Assembly: GCA_024760905.1 (NCBI GenBank)
Contig: CM045745.1
Span: forward strand, 336,001-400,000
Direction of reading: 5' to 3'
Length of the DNA stretch: 64,000 nucleotides
DNA from: Plotosus lineatus
Lineage: Eukaryota; Chordata; Actinopteri; Siluriformes; Plotosidae
Notes under the pieces: generated by a model
Seen by the model: only the letters and a program-made list of their open reading frames with translations
Databases searched by the model: none
What the model was told of the DNA's origin: nothing
Part shown: positions 47,318-58,525 of the stretch, one piece after another
How positions within the stretch are numbered: position 1 is the stretch's first letter
How the letters are laid out: every line of letters starts with the position of its first letter
Translations under genes and position numbers: made by a program

Positions 47318-47559
47318 ACCTCATGGCTGCATTTATAAAAGTGGAAAAGGGTTATTTTGACATACTGTATTCAGCTCTTTCTTTTTTTTTTTAACTGGGC
47401 CAATGAAAAAAATCGGAATTCCGATATTTCGCGGAAGAATCACATGCCTGTATCTCTCTCTCTCTATCTCTCGCACACACACACGCGCACACACACTGTC
47501 TCTCTCTATCTCTCTCACACACACACATGCATTCCTGTTGAACTCTCCTCTCTCACACA

Positions 47560-47722
47560 TGTGACAAACAGCAAGTATGGGTACAGGAAGTATGGATACA
47601 GATCAGTTGCCTCCTGGCCAATGAGAGGTTGTTTCATATAGAGAGGATGAAAATTTAGGAAAATGTTTTTCGTAACCTGGATTTTTCGTATTCAGAGGTT
47701 TTCGTAAATAGAGCGCCGACTG
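47560..47722. mobile_element. TIR element fragment (CGTAAATAGAGCGCCGACTG end)
   Basis: The right end GTTTTTCGTAACCTGGATTT ... GCGCCGACTG is the inverse of the element beginning at 47731. Confidence 0.7.
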
Positions 47723-47730
47723 TGCATATA

Positions 47731-48000
47731 CAGTTGGCCCTCTACTTACGAAACCGTCTGGGTACGAAAACTCCAGGTTACGAAAAACATTTTCCTAAAT
47801 TTTCATCCTCTTTTTACGAAAAGCGCCAAACGCGCCATTCAAAAATTCAAACACGCCATTCAAACAATGCGCGAGTTGATCTCTCATCGGCTGTCTCCCA
47901 ACATCCAACCCCCCTGGCCTCCCATTGGCCAGGAGGGAGCTGAACTGTATCCATTCCTGTACCCATACTTTCAGTTTGTCACGTCCTCTTGGTCACGTCC
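47731..48000. mobile_element. TIR element, left part
   Basis: TA, then CAGTTGGCCCTCTACTTACG, followed by AAAGCGCCAAACGCGCCATT and ATTGG boxes. Its right terminus was not located; the far edge given here is approximate. It belongs with the family at 61.4-62.06 kb. Confidence 0.65.
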
Positions 48001-48207
48001 TCTTGGTCCGTGAAGGAGAGTTGAACAGGACTGTTGGCTCGTGAGTTTTTTTCCACCACAGAGCACATGAATTTTACATTTTTTTCTGAGGGTGGTCCCC
48101 CAGACCCCCCCTGCGGGAAGGGACACCCCCATCCCCATGCTTGCCTCAAACAGTTTCCACCCCTACTTATTAATATCCTCCTTCTACTCTAAAACTTAAT
48201 GAATACC

Positions 48208-48384
48208 CTGGTAGGCCCTTGACTATTCGCAGTTTTGCACTCATGCCCTCGCATATTCGCGGATTTCCGAGTAACTTTCACGTGATTCAAATTCAGCCAA
48301 TGGCTGGTCTCCCTCCTGCTGATTGGTTGAGATGATGTAAAGCCGCTTTTTTCTTATTCGCGCACACTTTGTGCATGTGCTTTT

Positions 48385-48437
<53 letters not shown>

Positions 48438-48775
48438 AATTACTGTTCAGCTCCATCAAGCCATCTAAACACTCTGCATCTTCTCAGGCTTATGGTTAGG
48501 CTCCAAAGCGCCAGAAAAAGGTAATGACGCTGCATGAAAAATTAGAATCGCTTGATATGATACAGGAAGGAAAAAGTTATGCTACAGTAGGGCACCATTA
48601 TAAAGTGAATGAAAGTACAGTCCACTACATAAAGAAAAATGAGAAGGCAATCAGAGCTAGTGTAGCATCGAGTTTTTGTGGAAGTGCAAAGAAGGTGAAT
48701 GTTGTACGAAACAAGCTCATCATCAGAATAGAACATGCCTTAGTATTCAGTTATGATTTCAGTACAGGACTGTAA
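48208..48775 (+). mobile_element. TAGGCCC-type element with Tigger DNA-binding fragment, copy 1
   Basis: Starts GGTAGGCCCTTGACTATTCG. Includes (TG)n at 48389-48435. At 48524-48775 a frame reads TLHEKLESLDMIQEGKSYAT and VNESTVHYIKKNEKAIRASV, the pogo/CENP-B-like helix-turn-helix, then stops. No catalytic region is present. Confidence 0.8.
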
Positions 48776-49200
48776 CAGTAGGCCCTTGACTATTCGAGGT
48801 TTCGCACTCACGGTTTACATGTTTGCGGATTGCTGAGCAACTTTCACATCATTCAAATTCAGCCAATGGCAGTCCTCCTTCCTGCTGATTGGTTGAAATG
48901 ATGTAACGCCCCCTTTTGCCCTTTTCATTCGTGCACACTTTGTGCCTGTGCTTTTTGAGTGTGTGGGTTTTTAAATTACAGTTAAGCTCCATCATGCCAC
49001 CCAAACGCTGCGCACCTCCTCAGGCTTCTGGTGGTGCCGAAGCACCAGAAAAAGGTAATGAACTGCATGAAAAAGTAGAACTGCTTCATATGATTCAGGA
49101 AGGAAGACGTTTTGCTGCAGAAGTGCTAAGTAGGTGAATGTTGTATTAAACAAGGTCATCATCAGAATGGAACCTGCCTTAGTATTCTGGATACTTCTAA
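48776..49200 (+). mobile_element. TAGGCCC-type element with Tigger DNA-binding fragment, copy 2
   Basis: Begins CAGTAGGCCCTTGACTATTC directly at the end of the previous copy. The frame at 48992-49135 has MPPKRCAPPQASGG and KVELLHMIQEGRRF before a stop. The right end was not found. Confidence 0.75.
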
Positions 49201-49202
49201 TT

Positions 49203-49441
49203 CAGGGGCCGGCAACCTTTGCCATTCAAAGAGCCATTTGGACCCGTTTTCCACATTACAGAAAACACTGGAAGCCACAAATCCTTTTTTGACATTTAAA
49301 ATCAAATAACACTGCATATAATGTCGTCGTCCCCCCCCTTTTTTCCTTCAGGTTAATATAAAAAAAAAACAATGTGGTGCATTAATTTAAACAGCTGCAG
49401 AGACAATTAAATTACAATTCTGCTTGCAACAAAAACATTTG
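49203..49441. mobile_element. hAT-type element left-end fragment
   Basis: It begins CAGGGGCCGGCAACCTTTGC and CCATTCAAAGAGCCATTTGG, a start found in hAT-type non-autonomous elements. The right end is not seen before the next element begins at 49442. Confidence 0.55.
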
Positions 49442-49569
49442 CAGACGCTCCTCGACTTACGTTTTTAATTGGTTCCGGATGGCCCAATGTAAGTTGAAAG
49501 TGAACGCAAGTTGTTACAGTAATGTATGACACTCACACTGTACTATACATCCATAAATACCATTACAGT

Positions 49570-49982
49570 ATCTCATTAAACGGCGGCACGGTGGCGTAGT
49601 GGTTAGCACGTCCGCCTCACAGCAAGAAGGCCCGGGTTCGATTCCCGGCCTGGGCGTTTCTGTGTGGAGTTTGCATGTTCTCCCCGTGCTTGTGCGGGTT
49701 TCCTCCGGGTGCTCCGGTTTCCTCCCGCAATCCAAAGACCTGCACAAAGACTTTCTCTCCTGCAGCGGCACTGGAACCCAGTCGTATCGGCACTTGCCTT
49801 TCCATTGGATCCTTCCGGTGGCGCCGAGACAGGGGGGGACTTGCTGCTTGGGTAACAGCCTGTCCCTCATTACTCCCTACCCAGGCTCTGTGCACTGGGG
49901 GGTATCACCAGTCGGGATACTGGCCAGAGCGCAGCCATAGTCCTTCGGGACTGACGGAGGCCTACGCGCTATCTCATTAAAC
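49570..49982 (+). mobile_element. tRNA-derived SINE with perfect 12-bp target duplication
   Basis: The element is 49582-49970. ATCTCATTAAAC occurs at 49570-49581 and at 49971-49982. It starts GGCGGCACGGTGGCGTAGTG, with B box GGGTTCGATTCCC (about 49634) and body TTTGCATGTTCTCCCCGTGC. The 3' part from about 49750 differs from the copy at 62290. Confidence 0.95.
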
Positions 49983-50215
49983 ACCCCTAAATCAATTATT
50001 AGAAACATAACATTGTAAAATAATATCAAATATATCAACATTAATTTCAAATAAGTCACTTATTTATACCGAGTCACTTTACATGAAGCTTAAGATAGTC
50101 AATCAACACTTACAATATGTGAAGCGCTCAATACCGAAAGTAGTGTGCTTGCTGTGGGTTATATGGACTTCCGGTCTTTCAAGTGCACAAGGGTGCCGTT
50201 GAACTCGTTTAAAGG

Positions 50216-50298
50216 AATCAAATTAAAGTTGAGTCTGTCAAGCAGGGAATGCGCCTTGAATTCACGTCTTGTGGGCGTGGCCCGCAGCGCACGCGCGA

Positions 50299-50369
<71 letters not shown>

Positions 50370-50570
50370 AATAACGCTTTAGTTTTTAAAGTTGTTTAAT
50401 TCAGTAAATGTTTAATAAATGTGGGTGCATTTTAGCTTATCTGGAATTCCAATCCCTCAAGGAATCAAATTAAAGTTGAGTTTGTCAATCAGGGAATGCG
50501 CTTTGAATTGACGTCTTGTGGGCATGGCCTGCAGTGCGCGTGTGAGAGAGAGAGAGAGTGAGAGAGAGAG
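50216..50570 (+). repeat. two units of the 41-kb tandem repeat, with long GA tract
   Basis: GAATCAAATTAAAGTTGAG, TGTCAAGCAGGGAATGCGCC and CTTGTGGGCGTGGCCCGCAG occur twice (anchors at about 50237 and 50484). The first unit carries a GA tract at 50303-50368. Confidence 0.9.
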
Positions 50571-50576
50571 AGACAA

Positions 50577-52560
50577 TGCCCAGCAGATAGCCCGCCGCTG
50601 TACAAACGACTTCTGGCTGAACCTCTGCAGCAAGATCCAGATGGCAGCTGACACTGGCAACGCAATGGCCATATACAATGGCATCAAGACAGCTACTGGC
50701 CCAACCACAATTAAGACTGCACCCCTCAAGACCAAGACCGGGGAGGTGATCACGGACCAAGGCAAGCAGCTTGAACGCTGGGTGGAACATTACCTGGAGC
50801 TGTACGCAACCAAGCCGATGCAGCATTAAATACCCTGGAAAACTTACCTGTCATGGAGGATCTGGCTTACCTGCCTTCAGTGGCCTGTGGAAAAGCCCCT
50901 GGAAAGGATGGCATCCCCCTGAAGTCTTGAAGAGTGGCAAGCCAGCACTCCTGCAGCACCTCCATGAGCTGCTGTGCTTATGCTGGTTCATCCACCAGGA
51001 CATGCGCGATGCAAACATTGTAACCCTCTACAAAAAACAAGGGCAACCGCAGTGACTAACAGCTACCGTGGCATCTCCCTCCTTAGCATCATAGGGAAAG
51101 TCTTTTCTCGTGTTGTCCTTACTCGCCTTCAGATTCTTGCTTCCCAGGTGTACCCAGAATCGCAGTGTGGTTTCAGGGCAGGCCGATCCACAGTCGATAT
51201 GATCTCACGTCGTCAACTGCAAGAGAAGTGACAGGAGCAGCAGAAGCCCCTGTACATTGCCTTCATAGACCTGACTAAAGCACTCGACCTGGTCAGCAGA
51301 AGCGGACTCTTCAGCCTCCTGCAGAAGATTGGATGTCCTCAAAGGTTACTCCAAATCGTGACCTCCTTTCACAAGGACATGCACAGTACAGTCTGCTTCA
51401 ATGGTGGGCCTTCTGAAGCCTTCCCAGTGAGCAGTGGTGTGAAGCAAGGCTGCGTCCTAGCTCCGACACTCTTTGGGATATTCTTCTCGATGCTTTTTCA
51501 GTGCCTTCTCTGACAGTGAGGAAGGGATCCATATCCACACCAGATCAGATGGAAAATTGTTTAACATAGCTCGACTGAACGCTAAGACGAAGGTGAGGCA
51601 GGTCCTCATCCGCAAGATGCTGTTCGCGGAGGACACTGCATTGACGTCCCACACTGAGGCTGGTCTTCAAGAGCTAGTCAATCGCCTGTCCCATGCCTGT
51701 AATGAATTCGGACTGACCATCAGCCTGAAGAAGACAAACATCCTGGCCCAGGGCACAAACACAGTCCCGAACATTAACAAATAACACGCAACTTGAGGTC
51801 GTGGACTCCTTCACCTACCTGGGATCCACCATCACCAACACTCTCTCTCGACACAGAGATCTCATGCAGAATCGGGAAAGTCGCAGCAGTGATGTCCAAG
51901 CTGAACAAGCGTGTATGGAGTAACACCCAGTTAACGGAGAACACCAAGCTACGTGTCTACCAGGCCTGTGTACTTGGCACACTCCTTTATGGCAGTGAGG
52001 CCTGGTCCACATACGCTGGTCAGGAAAAGCGGCTCAAAAGCTTCCACCTTCGCTGTCTCAGACGTCTGCTTCATATGAAATGGCAAGACAAACTAACCAA
52101 TACCGAGGTGCTACAGCATGCTGGCATGCCTAGTCTGCTCGCACTGCTTAGGCAGAGACGACTTAGGCGGTTGGGTCACGTACGGCGAATGGATGAGGGG
52201 CACATCCCTAAAGATATGTTGTATGAAGAGCTGAGTGAGGGCTCCCGCCGCACAGGAAGACGACAGCTTCGGTACAAGGACGTGTGCAAGCGGGATATGT
52301 AATTATCTGGCATCGACAACACTACCTGGGAAAGCACTGCTGAAATACGCCAGCTCTGGAAGACAACTGTCAACGAGGGGGTGAACAAAGCTGAAAGCAA
52401 CAGAATAAACAAGCTAGCTGAGAAAAGAGCAAAGAGGAAAGAAAGGGCAGCTGTCTGAGGACAGCAGAAACTTTCACTCTATGGTGGGCTTTTACAGTCA
52501 CTCCCGCAAATACCTACCATAGCGCTACACCATCGTCTCTCAAGATGTACGGCTGCCGAT
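50577..52560 (+). pseudogene. non-LTR retrotransposon, third family, broken reverse transcriptase
   Basis: In order: AQQIARRCTNDFWLNLCSKI, VITDQGKQLERWVEHYLELY, ANIVTLYKK, SYRGISLLSIIGKVFSRVVL, QCGFRAGRSTVDM, YIAFIDLTKALDLVSRSGLF, VKQGCVLAPTLFGIFF, MLFAEDTALTSHTEAG (the catalytic FADD is changed to FAED), TYLGSTITN-like and HLRCLRRLLHMKWQDKLTNT. Several frameshifts and stops are present. The 3' end is CAAGATGTACGGCTGCCGAT and GATGAC units. Clade not assigned. Confidence 0.88.
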
Positions 52561-52666
52561 GATGACGACGATATATATACACACACACAGTCTGTAGTTT
52601 GTAAACAATGAATGCAGCGGCATTGCATCATTACGTCAGCATACTACGTCGGTACGTCTAAACTCA

Positions 52667-52670
<4 letters not shown>

Positions 52671-52699
<29 letters not shown>
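52671..52699. repeat. poly-A tract
   Basis: An A run of about 29 inside the right arm of the TIR element. Confidence 0.9.
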
Positions 52700-52700
<1 letters not shown>

Positions 52701-52765
52701 GTAAAACGGATGAACGTAAGTCGGGGAGCATCTGTATTTTAAGAAGATGCCTGCGCAACATTCTT

Positions 52766-53161
52766 TTAAATAATATTAATGCTTAATGCTGCACTGACCG
52801 ACCCATTCTCAGAGTGGAGACTGAACCACACCCAGTCTTTTATTTCGTCACTGGGAGGAGAGTTATTTAATTCGGAGATTGTCGTGTATAAACAAATCTC
52901 ACCGTCTCTTACTTCCACTGTGATTTCCGTTCCTGGATGACAAACCACGGTGGCCGAAAAAATCTCTCGCTCGCCACGCTGCTGATGGTGACAACACTCC
53001 TTACCATGACCACAAGAATTTGGAAATCCACCAACACAGCAGATCAAAAACACCGAGACTCTCAATGTAGCTGATAGGTATGTCCACAAAAACACGCACA
53101 CAAAATAACCCCGCCCACACCAAATAAATATCCGCCGACACCCGTGACTGTTAATTTTCAT
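52766..53161 (-). CDS. unrecognised open frame, 131 codons
   Basis: An uninterrupted frame begins MKINSHGCRRIFIWCGRGYF and has a hydrophobic, cysteine-containing stretch (residues about 20-45), then CGHGKECCHHQQRGE and a hydrophilic part with TEITVEVRDGEICLYTTISE and DWVWFSLHSENG. It is not repetitive, unlike neighbouring frames, and lies inside a scrib intron on the same strand. It could be a fragment of a processed gene copy, a remnant of an unknown element, or chance. No domain was recognised and no acceptor or donor was established. Confidence 0.3.
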   Translation of the reverse strand: MKINSHGCRRIFIWCGRGYFVCVFLWTYLSATLRVSVFLICCVGGFPNSCGHGKECCHHQQRGEREIFSATVVCHPGTEITVEVRDGEICLYTTISELNNSPPSDEIKDWVWFSLHSENGSVSAALSINII

Positions 53162-53402
53162 CTATGTAATTTTCAACCCTAAAAGAGCATTTTTGGAAGG
53201 GTACCCACTGGGTACCCGACCTTTGCAAAACTCTGAGTTAGGCAGATTCTCCCATCATTCAGGTGAAAGGTGGTTTAACTCTCGCACCTGAGCCACGAGT
53301 TTCCGACCCCAGATTTAATGCAATGCCCCCTAGTGGGCATTTTTGAAAACTACAGTGCTGTATGTTTAATTGAATATGCTGTATTATACTTAGTCCGTGT
53401 CC

Positions 53403-53413
<11 letters not shown>

Positions 53414-53472
<59 letters not shown>
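53414..53472. repeat. (TA)n microsatellite
   Basis: About 29 TA units. Confidence 0.96.
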
Positions 53473-53476
<4 letters not shown>

Positions 53477-53916
53477 AATCCAGGTTACGAAACGCATTTA
53501 CCTAAAATTTCTGTCTCTGGATACAAAACAAATTCATGTTACAAAAGCGCCATCTCAAAAATTCAAACAATGTGGGAGTTGCTCTCCCATTGGCCATCGT
53601 CCCGCCCTGCTGGCCTCCCATTGGCTAGGAAGGAGCTGCAACTCCATAGTACCCATGACACAGCTCCCTTCCATTGGCTATTATGGAGCTACATCTCCAT
53701 AATACCCATGAAGCTTTTCGACCCATTGTTCTTTCACGGAGTTCTAACACGTGTAAAGGACGAAGTTACTGTTGTGTCGTGAGTTTTTCGAGTGTGCTCA
53801 TTGCAACTTTATTTTTTTGGCTCAGGCTTTTAACCTTGCATAAACATTTGTAAGATTAGACCTCCTAATCTTAAAATCAACAAGACATGGTCAACACACG
53901 CGTGCGTGCGTGCGTG

Positions 53917-53984
<68 letters not shown>

Positions 53985-54660
53985 GAAAGTGATTCCTGGT
54001 GCGAGTGAAAAGAAGCCGGCTCGTGGCATGCGGTTGAGTGATATCGCAAAGGAATATGGCCAAACCTGTCTACAATCGGTACGATATTGAAGCAGAAGAA
54101 AGCCTTAAAAGGTATGCTTAATAATTTTTAAAGGGTTTAGGGGGTAGTATTGGGGGCCTTGGAACGAATAGAAATGGAATAAAAACTATAGAAAGATATA
54201 AATATAAGTATGAAGTATGATTAAACATCATCCTGAGGTACACTTAATACTAGGCTCCAGCAGAGGGGCGTGGCTGACACTTGCTTTACACCATGCGGTG
54301 GTCCGGGAAGAGAAGCAGAACAATCATTTCTGAACTCCTGCCAAAAGTTTCAAAGAAGAAACAAATTGACCCCAGTATTACAATGAACTGGATAAGAGTG
54401 AAACTCTGTAAATCTGATCAGATCCGCCGTGCTGTGCTTGAGACAAACCAGGAGTTTAAACACGGGACAGAATGATATTGATAATGAACAGATGATTAAA
54501 GAGAGAGAGATTGTAGAGAGTACAAACTCGTATAGATTACTTATACAATGTTTAAACATAGGTTCCCCTCTCAAGAATGCCCTGTAACAACTTACGAACA
54601 AATTCATCTAACGAATGGCCGTCTGGAACCTAACTCGTTCATAAGCTGGGGAGCGTCTAT
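53473..54660. mobile_element. mixed MITE fragments
   Basis: The first part (AAAATCCAGGTTACGAAACG, ATTGG boxes, then GGGTTTAGGGGGTAGTATTG at about 54130) resembles the elements at 26166 and 61415. The last part (CTTACGAACAAATTCATCTA to CTGGGGAGCGTCTATA) resembles the right end of the 27049 family. Individual boundaries could not be resolved. Confidence 0.6.
53910..53982. repeat. GC/CA microsatellite
   Basis: CGTGCGTGCGCGCG followed by about 31 CA units. Confidence 0.95.
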
Positions 54661-54671
54661 ATAATATATAT

Positions 54672-55739
54672 TAGGGATGTCATTGACAATCGGTATATCG
54701 CCGATATAATTATGTCGATCGATAATCGATACCTATAAAAGGGGTATCGATACTTCTAACGTTATAGCTTCCTGTGTTCATGACAGCGTCTGTAGTAAAT
54801 GCCATTTTCAATGACACCCCTAGTAAACGGTATGTCCCACCTCTCTGTATGGTAAATGGTACCTCCCTGCTTCTAGTGTGCCGTCAGAGCGCGTATTCTC
54901 AATAGCACGGAACATTTTGAACAAGAGGAGACACTTATCACTGGATAATGCAGATATGTGCATCTTCTGAATCGAAACATCTATTTTTGATTCCACGTCA
55001 CTGTGACACGCAGCAGAGACAAAATCCTTTCTGTACTTCACTGTGTGGGCGGGCCCGATAGCTTCAAACTCCAATTTTATTGGACTATAACAACAGCCAC
55101 AGACTGCACGTGTTGTTTGAGTAACGAGAGAAATTTCCCTCGTTTTGATCGGCTCATTTCCACGAAGCCAAGCACAGCTGGCAAACAAACACAAAAGGAC
55201 AGACATGGAAAAACTTCAACCCGCAGAGCAGCTGATTGCCAAAACTTGGGACCCGCTTCCTGTTACATAAACACTGCAGCGTGTGAGTCCAATAAAATTA
55301 GAGTGTCAAGGTATCGGACCCGCCCACACAGAAAGGATTGGTTCTCAGCTTTGCACCACAGTGACGTGGCATTGAAAGTAGATGAATAAATTTGCTCTGA
55401 GCAGTTAGAAGTGAATCTGCATCATCTCCTGCTTGGCCTTTTAAGATGCTGCCGCTGCCGGCAGTGCAAACAACTGTCGTACACAACACTCGCACTGCAC
55501 TGCCATAAATCATGCTTCACCACTTTGGAGGCCGTAAAGTCGATCAGACGAAACTCGCATAGGTCGTAAGTCGACGACTCACTGTATTCAATGCATTATA
55601 CAAACTACTGTAATATATCTTAGTCTGTTCTATTTAATGCATTTATGGAACAGTACAGCAATATTCCAATGTATCGACACATCAGAAAAATTTTTATCAA
55701 TATATTGATACCAATAATAGGTTTTCAATGACACCCCTA
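54672..55739 (+). mobile_element. hAT-type element relic with transposase C-terminal fragment
   Basis: Left end TAGGGATGTCATTGA, right end TCAATGACACCCCTA, mirrored with one mismatch. Flanking 8-mers ATATATAT and ATAAAAAT agree at six positions. Inside, 54866-54975 encodes ASSVPSERVFSIARNILNKR and LSLDNADM, the dimerisation region of hAT transposases. Confidence 0.85.
54840..54980 (+). pseudogene. hAT transposase dimerisation-domain fragment
   Basis: The frame WYLPASSVPSERVFSIARN, then ILNKRRHLSLDNADMCIF, ends in a TGA. In hAT transposases this C-terminal block mediates oligomerisation. The rest of the gene is missing. Confidence 0.85.
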
Positions 55740-55744
55740 ATAAA

Positions 55745-55750
55745 AATATA

Positions 55751-55835
<85 letters not shown>

Positions 55836-55838
55836 TAT
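55745..55838. repeat. (TA)n microsatellite with CA end
   Basis: About 40 TA units directly right of the hAT relic. Confidence 0.96.
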
Positions 55839-56093
55839 TATACAAGCAAATTTGGCGTAGCCTAGAGACAAGCTAATTCGATTTATGTCGTTTGACTTGC
55901 ATCGTCTCTCCTGGAATCAATTAACGACTTAAGCCGAGGTATACCTGTACTTTTAATGTAAATGTAGAAATAATTAATTTCATTCAGCATTTACAAAATA
56001 CAAGTGTTTCTAATCATTCAAATGTTATTTTGCTGTATCTGTGAATATTTTTCAAGCCTTATTTCTTCAGCTCCTCATTTGGGATTGTTCTCA

Positions 56094-56402
<309 letters not shown>

Positions 56403-56575
56403 TCAACAACAGATTGTTGAAAATGTTTTCATGGCTCACTTAAATCCTTAAATGTATTCATCGTGATCAATGACAGTATCCAGTGTTCTGCTCTCTTTCT
56501 AACAGACTGTTGCCAAAAATAACTCAACATTGCTATTGTAGGGATCGTTTGTGCAATAACATGTTTCAGGTCAAT

Positions 56576-56950
56576 ATAATAACCTTGGGGGAGCAGTGGT
56601 GCTCTGGTGGTGAAGGTGCTGGATCACTGATCCTAAGGTTGGGGGCTCAAGCCCCATGCTCCATGGATTGTCACTGCCCCCCCCCCCAGTGCAGCTAACT
56701 GGGTTATCAAAGGCGGGCCGTGTCTCTCACTGTCTATGGTAAGAGGTTCATGCAAAAGAACCATTGCTGACTTTCAACAAGAGGAGCTGCAAAGCCTTCG
56801 GCGTGTTTCCGCCCTGCGATGGCCTGGCGAACCGTCCAGGGTGTACTCTGCCCTTGCCCGGAATCGGCTGGGATGGGAGCCAGCCTCCCTGCGACCTTAA
56901 TTAGGATTAAGCGGTTACAGAAAATGAATGAAAGGAATGTATAACAACCT
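56576..56950 (+). mobile_element. SINE copy with L2-like tail
   Basis: The element is about 56588-56936. Head with GGTTGGGGGCTCAAGCCCCA, body GCAGCTAACTGGGTTATCAA, tail CCTCCCTGCGACCTTAATTA and GGATTAAGCGGTTACAGAAA. Imperfect direct repeats (ATAATAACCTTG and ATAACAACCTTG) flank it. Confidence 0.9.
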
Positions 56951-57083
56951 TGAGCTCAATATACTGAAAGCTGTCATGTAATAAGGTGGGTAATATGCAG
57001 TGAGTCAGTCATTCCCATGAAAACAGGTTTGTTTGATAATGATCCGCTCTGTGTATGTTGTCCCCTTACGTATTAAATTTAAG

Positions 57084-57331
57084 TACCGTAATTTCCGGAC
57101 TATTAGCCGCTAGGTTTTTTCACACGTTTTGTACCCTGCGGCTTAAACAATAATAAGGCTAATCTCCAGATTTTTTACAGGCTAATGGCCTCTAGGAGGT
57201 GCTCGAGCTGGAAGACACCTGGGGCTTATAAAGAGTTGCAGTCTATATATGTACAAATCATTTTTTCTTTTTATATTTAGTTGGTGTGGGGCTTATATTC
57301 AGGTGCACTCAATAGTCCAGAAACTATGGTA
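57084..57331. mobile_element. short TIR element (TACCGTAATTTCCGGACTAT type)
   Basis: The left end TACCGTAATTTCCGGACTAT and the right end ATAGTCCAGAAACTATGGTA are mirrored with few mismatches. No coding sequence. A widespread vertebrate mariner-like MITE by recollection of these ends. Confidence 0.85.
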
Positions 57332-57436
57332 TTTAATGTGTGCGTGTGTAGATAAATAAACCCAAAATGTAATTTTATTCTCAGGGAGTCAAGCTAAATT
57401 CCACCAGTTAAAAAAAGCTCAGGTCTGTCATCCTCA

Positions 57437-57637
<201 letters not shown>

Positions 57638-57893
57638 CTACAGGAGATTGAAACCGGTTATGAACGATTAAGGTCCCTTTCGTTTCAAGTAATCATGTAC
57701 AGGTGCTGAACTGAGGTGTTCGGCTGTTGTCCAATACGACAGATTTATGTTTGTAGTTCATCAAATCAGCAGCAAGGTTCAACACAACTTTAACCTGATG
57801 TGTAGTGAAGCACCTGTAGAGGTGTGTTTTATCGAATCATTATGTGTCATGTGAAAAATGAAACGATATAATGATGAAAGGAAGATGTTTTCA

Positions 57894-58202
<309 letters not shown>

Positions 58203-58380
58203 TCACCAGGGCATGTGATGAACGAGAAAGGTTTAAAGAACATTCAGTTTCAAGACCGGAAACATCACAAGGCAAATTTCTCATCAGGATTTGAACATGT
58301 CCCGTCAATATTTCAAACCTGCCGAACGCATATTTGGACTCGAACCAGAACAGACACACATTAAATCTTCATCAGCTCAC

Positions 58381-58525
58381 CGATGCTGTCAGGTACAAGG
58401 TCAAGCTGGTTCTGTGAGAGTAGGAGGTCAGTGAGGGCGATAAGGCCGCTGATCTCAGACGGCAGGTCCGTGAGCTGGTTCTCAGACACGTCAAGACACA
58501 CCAATCGCCGCAAACTTCCCAGATC
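58381..58525 (-). CDS. scrib: scrib exon (visible exon 4): two leucine-rich repeats
   Basis: This 145-bp exon encodes LRRLVCLDVSENQLTDLP followed by ALTDLLLSQNQLDLVPDSIG, two consecutive repeats. The acceptor is CTCAAACAG and the donor is GTGAGC. It ends with one base of a split glycine codon, completed by the next exon. Confidence 0.95.

Larger units (their letters stand above)
49442..52735. mobile_element. TIR element (CAGACGCTCC family), copy 2, with nested SINE, tandem array and LINE
   Basis: Left end CAGACGCTCCTCGACTTACG; right end ACGTAAGTCGGGGAGCATCT then G and TA. The interior flanking the inserts matches copy 1 at 27049-28577 in reverse orientation. Nested features are at 49582-49970, 50216-50570 and 50577-52560. 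Confidence 0.85.

Noticed and set aside
47647..47805. Inverted repeat around 47722-47731
   Set aside because: Explained by two neighbouring TIR elements whose inner ends are necessarily inverted relative to each other.
49599..49980. Overlapping frames of about 100 codons at 49.6-50.0 kb
   Set aside because: They are all inside a SINE with clear target duplications.
54820..55206. A minus-strand frame of 128 codons
   Set aside because: It overlaps the antisense of a recognisable hAT transposase fragment and has no domain.
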